Assembly: GCA_947068385.1 (NCBI GenBank)
Contig: CAMTBF010000016.1
Coordinates: 1-17,542 of the forward strand
Length of the DNA stretch: 17,542 nucleotides
Reading direction: 5' to 3'
From: an uncultured Lachnospiraceae bacterium
GTDB lineage: Bacteria > Bacillota > Clostridia > Lachnospirales > Lachnospiraceae
Shown: piece after piece, positions 15,058 to 17,542 of the stretch
How the letters are laid out: the number at the start of each line of letters is the position of its first letter
Numbering within the stretch: position 1 is the stretch's first letter
The notes under the pieces: model-generated
Told to the model about the DNA's origin: nothing
The model's database searches: none
The model's input: only the letters and a program-made list of their open reading frames with translations
Made by a program: the position numbers and the translations under genes

Positions 15058-15082
15058 TTCGCAGATGGGCCCAATCTGCGAA
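15058..15082 (+). repeat. Right inverted repeat, a near-perfect palindrome
   Basis: The first 23 bases are the reverse complement of the left repeat with one mismatch. The site is itself a palindrome, TTCGCAGAT and ATCTGCGAA arms around GGGCCCA, so it could also be a hairpin in the AP2 leader or a dimer binding site. It lies between promoter and first gene, where a recombination site of a promoter switch belongs. Confidence 0.85.
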
Positions 15083-15184
15083 GCGATAAGGCCTTTTGGA
15101 GACAGAACTGTAATTATAGATAGAGTACCAGAAAAGCCAGAGAGACATCAAGAGGATTCCAGTTATCCTGAAACAGGTGAGACG

Positions 15185-16084
15185 ATGGCAGTAGAAGGAA
15201 TGAAGATCAGTCCGGCGAAGCCGAGGATCGGCATCGGATACCGGGTGGGGAGCCTGACCGTGGAGATGGCCACGGATCAGAGGAAGAACGGCTACATGGT
15301 CTGGAGATGCCGCTGCAGCTGCGGCGGCGAGATCCTGTTGGACACCCGCTGCCTGCAGCGGGGGACCGTGGCGGACTGCGGCTGCGGGTCAAGGGTGAAG
15401 CCGGGCCACCGGGACATCACCGGGATGCGGTTCGGCAGGCTGGTGGCCCTGGAGCCCACCGACAGGGTGGTATATGAATCCGTGGTCTGGCGCTGCCTGT
15501 GCGACTGCGGGAACGAGGTCCAGGTCCCGCTCCGCCAGCTGACATTGGGCTATCGGAAGAGCTGCGGCTGCCTGGGGCATCCGGCCAGGAAGGACTATAT
15601 CGGCCGGCGCTTCGGCAGGCTGACCGTGACGGCCTACGGAGGGAAGCGCGGGGGCATGCACTACTGGAAATGCCGCTGCGACTGCGGGGGAGAGGCCCTG
15701 GTGGGGCAGACCCGCCTCCAGTCGGGCAAGACCAAGAGCTGCGGCTGCCTCCAGTCCGAGATCTACCGGGAGAACCTGAAGCTGGTGGACGGCACCTCGG
15801 TGACCCTTCTGGAGGCCGGGAAGAACAGGCTGATCGCCACGAACACCAGCGGGCACACCGGTGTCTACAGGGACAAGAAGCGCAGCAAATGGGTGGCCCA
15901 GATCACCTTCAAGGGAAAGACCTATTACCTGGGCTCCTATGACGACAAGCGGGAGGCGATCCGGGCCAGGGAACAGGGCGAGGAGATGCATGAGGAATTC
16001 CTGGAGCGATACTATGCGGGCGGCCAGCCCCGGGAAAGCGCCTCCCAGGAGGGGAGAGGGAACGGCGGCCCCATGGCCAAATGA
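15185..16084 (+). CDS. AP2-domain protein with three cysteine-rich repeats
   Basis: A 299-residue protein, probably DNA-binding. Three repeats of about 50-60 residues each carry WxCxCxCG and, about 17 residues on, a CGC pair: cysteines 42/44/46 and 65/67, 104/106/108 and 127/129, 163/165/167 and 186/188. Repeats 2 and 3 begin with IGxRFGRL. They look like small zinc-binding modules. An AP2-like domain follows (about 222-275, HTGVYRDKKRSKWVAQITFKG), the fold used by integrase arm domains and some regulators. The tail is polar. ATG at 15185 follows AGGTGA (15175-15180); ATG 15203 has its GAAGGA too close. It is first in a two-gene operon with an ATGA overlap to the SARP gene. The role is unknown: a regulator of the switch or an accessory factor for the recombinase would fit. 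Confidence 0.8.
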   Translation: MAVEGMKISPAKPRIGIGYRVGSLTVEMATDQRKNGYMVWRCRCSCGGEILLDTRCLQRGTVADCGCGSRVKPGHRDITGMRFGRLVALEPTDRVVYESVVWRCLCDCGNEVQVPLRQLTLGYRKSCGCLGHPARKDYIGRRFGRLTVTAYGGKRGGMHYWKCRCDCGGEALVGQTRLQSGKTKSCGCLQSEIYRENLKLVDGTSVTLLEAGKNRLIATNTSGHTGVYRDKKRSKWVAQITFKGKTYYLGSYDDKREAIRAREQGEEMHEEFLERYYAGGQPRESASQEGRGNGGPMAK

Positions 16085-17322
16085 CAGAGAGAGTAATAAA
16101 AGGGAAGAAAATGGACGGGAAAAAGATTATCAGAGTCAGGCTTCTCGGACCGTTTGCCTGGGGGGGCATGGAAGACGACAGGGCGAGACAGAACACGGCG
16201 GGCAGGAAAGAGCTTTCCTTCCTGCAGTACCTGATCGTGAACCATGGGAGGAACATCCCTTCCGAGGAGCTCATCGACCGTTTCTGGGCAGGGAGCAGCA
16301 GCGACCCCATCAACGCCCTGCGCGGCATGCTGTATAAGATCCGTAGATACCTGAGGGAGATGTTCCCGGAAGAGGAGGACATGATCGTGACCCTGCGGGG
16401 CAGCTACGGCTGGAACCCGGGGCTGCGGCTGGAGCTGGATTCGGAGCGGTTCGAGCAGGCCTGCAGGGAGGCCAGGAGGAGCCCCGAGGCCGCGGCGGAG
16501 ACCCTGTCGGGGATCCTGTCCCTGTATCAGGGGGACTTCCTGTCCGGCAACGACAGCGACTGGGTGATACCCCTGCGGCGGTACTACCAGACCCTCTACC
16601 TGGACGCCTGCAGGGAGGCGCTCCCCCTGCTCCAGAGGCAGGAGCGCTGGATGGAGATCGTGGCGGTCTGCGAACAGGCCCAGAACGTGGACTTCGCGGC
16701 GGAGGACTTCGTGACCTGCCAGATGCAGGCCCTGGTCTCCCTGGGCCAGCCCGTCCGGGCCATGGAGCAGTACAGGCAGTTCCGGGAGCGGCTCTGGGAA
16801 GAATTCCAGATAGCCCCCTCGGAGCAGGTGGAGCAGATTTATGCCCTGGCCTCCGGCATGTGCAGGGGGAACCAGGGCAAGGACGACATCCTGAAGATGG
16901 TCACCGAGGAGGAGAACGACGGCCGCGCCTTTTTCTGCACCTTCCGGATATTCCAGAAGATCGTGGCCCTGGAGCGCCGCCACCTTGCCAGGACCAGGGG
17001 CGCCTCCACCCTGATGATTGTAGGCTTGGGCAACCAGGTGGTGCCGGGCACGGACGCCAAGCGCCTGGAGCGCGTCCTGCTGGACAGCTTAAGGGCGGGG
17101 GACCCTGTGGCCAAGCTGGACGTCAGCTCCTATGTGCTGATGCTCACAGGCAGCTCCCAGGAGGATGCCGGGATCGTGGCCAAGCGCATAGACAGGGCCT
17201 TCCGCAAGGCCTATTCCCACTCCAGGGCCTGCCTCAGCTTCCGGACGGCGCTTCTGGAGGGGAGCAGGGAACAGCCTGCCGAGGGTCAGCCGAAGGGAAT
17301 GGAAAGGGGATTGGAAAGCTGA
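16081..17322 (+). CDS. SARP/BTAD-type transcriptional regulator with GGDEF-like C-terminus
   Basis: A 413-residue cytoplasmic regulator. The order is a winged helix of OmpR type (about 17-115; IRVRLLGPF, NALRGMLYKIRRYL, GSYGWNP), a helical BTAD domain with TPR-like repeats (about 118-258) and a C-terminal domain (about 280-390) whose LRAGDPVAKLDVSSYVLMLTG recalls the GGDEF fold with the GGDEF loop replaced by LDVSS. Diguanylate cyclase activity is therefore unlikely; sensing or dimerisation is possible. The ATG at 16081 overlaps the AP2 stop (ATGA), which suggests coupling; ATG 16111 with AGGGAAG before it is an equally good start and removes 10 residues. SARP proteins activate target operons, but no target is in the window. 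It ends in a perfect hairpin. Confidence 0.82.
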   Translation: MTERVIKGKKMDGKKIIRVRLLGPFAWGGMEDDRARQNTAGRKELSFLQYLIVNHGRNIPSEELIDRFWAGSSSDPINALRGMLYKIRRYLREMFPEEEDMIVTLRGSYGWNPGLRLELDSERFEQACREARRSPEAAAETLSGILSLYQGDFLSGNDSDWVIPLRRYYQTLYLDACREALPLLQRQERWMEIVAVCEQAQNVDFAAEDFVTCQMQALVSLGQPVRAMEQYRQFRERLWEEFQIAPSEQVEQIYALASGMCRGNQGKDDILKMVTEEENDGRAFFCTFRIFQKIVALERRHLARTRGASTLMIVGLGNQVVPGTDAKRLERVLLDSLRAGDPVAKLDVSSYVLMLTGSSQEDAGIVAKRIDRAFRKAYSHSRACLSFRTALLEGSREQPAEGQPKGMERGLES

Positions 17323-17340
17323 AGGGCTTTCCAATCCCCT
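17305..17340. terminator. Perfect 15-bp hairpin shared by convergent genes
   Basis: AGGGGATTGGAAAGC (17305-17319) and GCTTTCCAATCCCCT (17326-17340) pair perfectly around a 6-nt loop that contains the SARP stop codon. T-runs are short on both sides (CTT; TTTCC on the minus strand), so termination may be moderate. It lies between the SARP gene and the leftward hicB-like gene. Confidence 0.65.
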
Positions 17341-17381
17341 CTTGACAGATTCATGCCCTATATAGGGGTAGCTGATAAGTG

Positions 17382-17542
17382 TCAAGCCTGTATTTTGGAG
17401 AGAAGTGCTTCTTGTAATGCCTGGGAAAAGTTGATGCCCATAGATATGGCGCGGTCATTCAGCCATGACGGTATGGTTAAAGTCTTTTTTACTGCCTTTG
17501 TATCCTTATACTGGTTAATGTCACAAGACACAAGGGAGGAAA
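17382..17542 (-). CDS. HicB-family antitoxin, C-terminal part (cut by window end)
   Basis: The last 52 codons of a leftward gene whose start lies beyond the window. The visible protein, with KKTLTIPSWLNDRA followed by ISMGINFSQALQEALLSKIQA, matches the ribbon-helix-helix C-terminus of HicB antitoxins, which bind their own promoter and neutralise the RNase HicA. The stop is at 17382-17384 (minus). A hicA gene would be expected upstream of it, to the right of the window. It converges on the SARP gene, with the hairpin 17305-17340 between. Identification rests on this short stretch but the pattern is characteristic. Confidence 0.75.
   Translation of the reverse strand, partial: SSLVSCDINQYKDTKAVKKTLTIPSWLNDRAISMGINFSQALQEALLSKIQA

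Larger units (their letters stand above)
13598..15080. mobile_element. Candidate invertible segment: recombinase gene and promoter between inverted repeats
   Basis: Inverted repeats of 23 bp (13598-13620 and 15058-15080, 22/23 identical) enclose a whole tyrosine recombinase gene and a rightward promoter for the AP2/SARP operon outside. Inversion would turn that promoter towards the DUF1836 side and place the recombinase gene in the same direction as the AP2 gene. The layout is seen; inversion itself is inferred. The alternative is a small integrase cassette with attachment sites, or operators. Confidence 0.45.

Noticed and set aside
13598..15082. Reading the two repeats as attL/attR of an integrated element
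   Set aside because: Integration leaves direct repeats; here the inverted match (22/23) is better than the direct one (16/19 in the core). Kept as an alternative, not excluded.
15044..15184. Longer start of the AP2 gene at TTG 15044 or ATG 15065 inside the right inverted repeat
   Set aside because: No ribosome site fits either codon, and the AP2/cysteine-repeat homology begins after 15200.
17342..17386. TTGACA on both strands around 17342-17347 and 17380-17385 as promoters
   Set aside because: The rightward one has no -10 at a proper distance; the leftward one overlaps the hicB stop and leads to no gene on that strand.

Overview
The window is high-GC DNA (most genes look about 60% G+C) carrying gene families typical of gut Clostridia: a LytTR/GHKL two-component pair, Rpn nuclease, DegV, DUF1836, GH78 rhamnosidase, SARP-like regulator and HicB. 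My best guess is a Lachnospiraceae member. No rRNA, tRNA or CRISPR array was seen. Everything was read by eye, so family names come from motif recognition and not from a database search.

Layout. (1) 79-2419: a LytTR response regulator and a GHKL sensor kinase with glycine-rich insertions. (2) 2499-3645: a PD-(D/E)xK nuclease of the Rpn family with its own consensus promoter, a leader that could fold in alternative ways, and a strong internal ribosome site in frame that could make a separate C-terminal protein. (3) 3759-7502: two overlapping ABC exporter half-transporters behind an extended -10 promoter. A 17-bp direct repeat with 21-bp period lies just upstream, the geometry expected for a LytTR regulator, so regions 1 and 3 may form one sensing and export circuit. 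(4) 7499-8023, minus: a small P-loop kinase whose stop codon overlaps that of the second ABC gene. (5) 8137-11816: an SGNH hydrolase and a cytoplasmic alpha-L-rhamnosidase, probably one operon for (acetylated) rhamnose-containing glycans, ending in a bidirectional terminator at 11854-11900. (6) 11916-13424: degV (minus) and a DUF1836 regulator (plus), divergent. The region between holds two near-identical promoter/operator units 35 bp apart, one filling the spacer of the degV promoter.

(7) 13598-17322 is the most unusual part. A complete tyrosine recombinase gene (13654-14775, minus) and a rightward promoter (14983-15011) sit between two inverted copies of a 23-bp sequence (22/23 identical; 13598-13620 and 15058-15080). 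The promoter drives, outside the repeats, a gene with three cysteine-rich repeats plus an AP2 domain, overlapped by a SARP/BTAD-type regulator with a degenerate GGDEF-like tail. This is what a self-inverting promoter switch would look like, with the recombinase flipping the promoter of a regulator operon. It is inferred from sequence only. A perfect 15-bp hairpin ends the operon. The window closes inside a leftward hicB-like antitoxin gene (17382-17542, partial).
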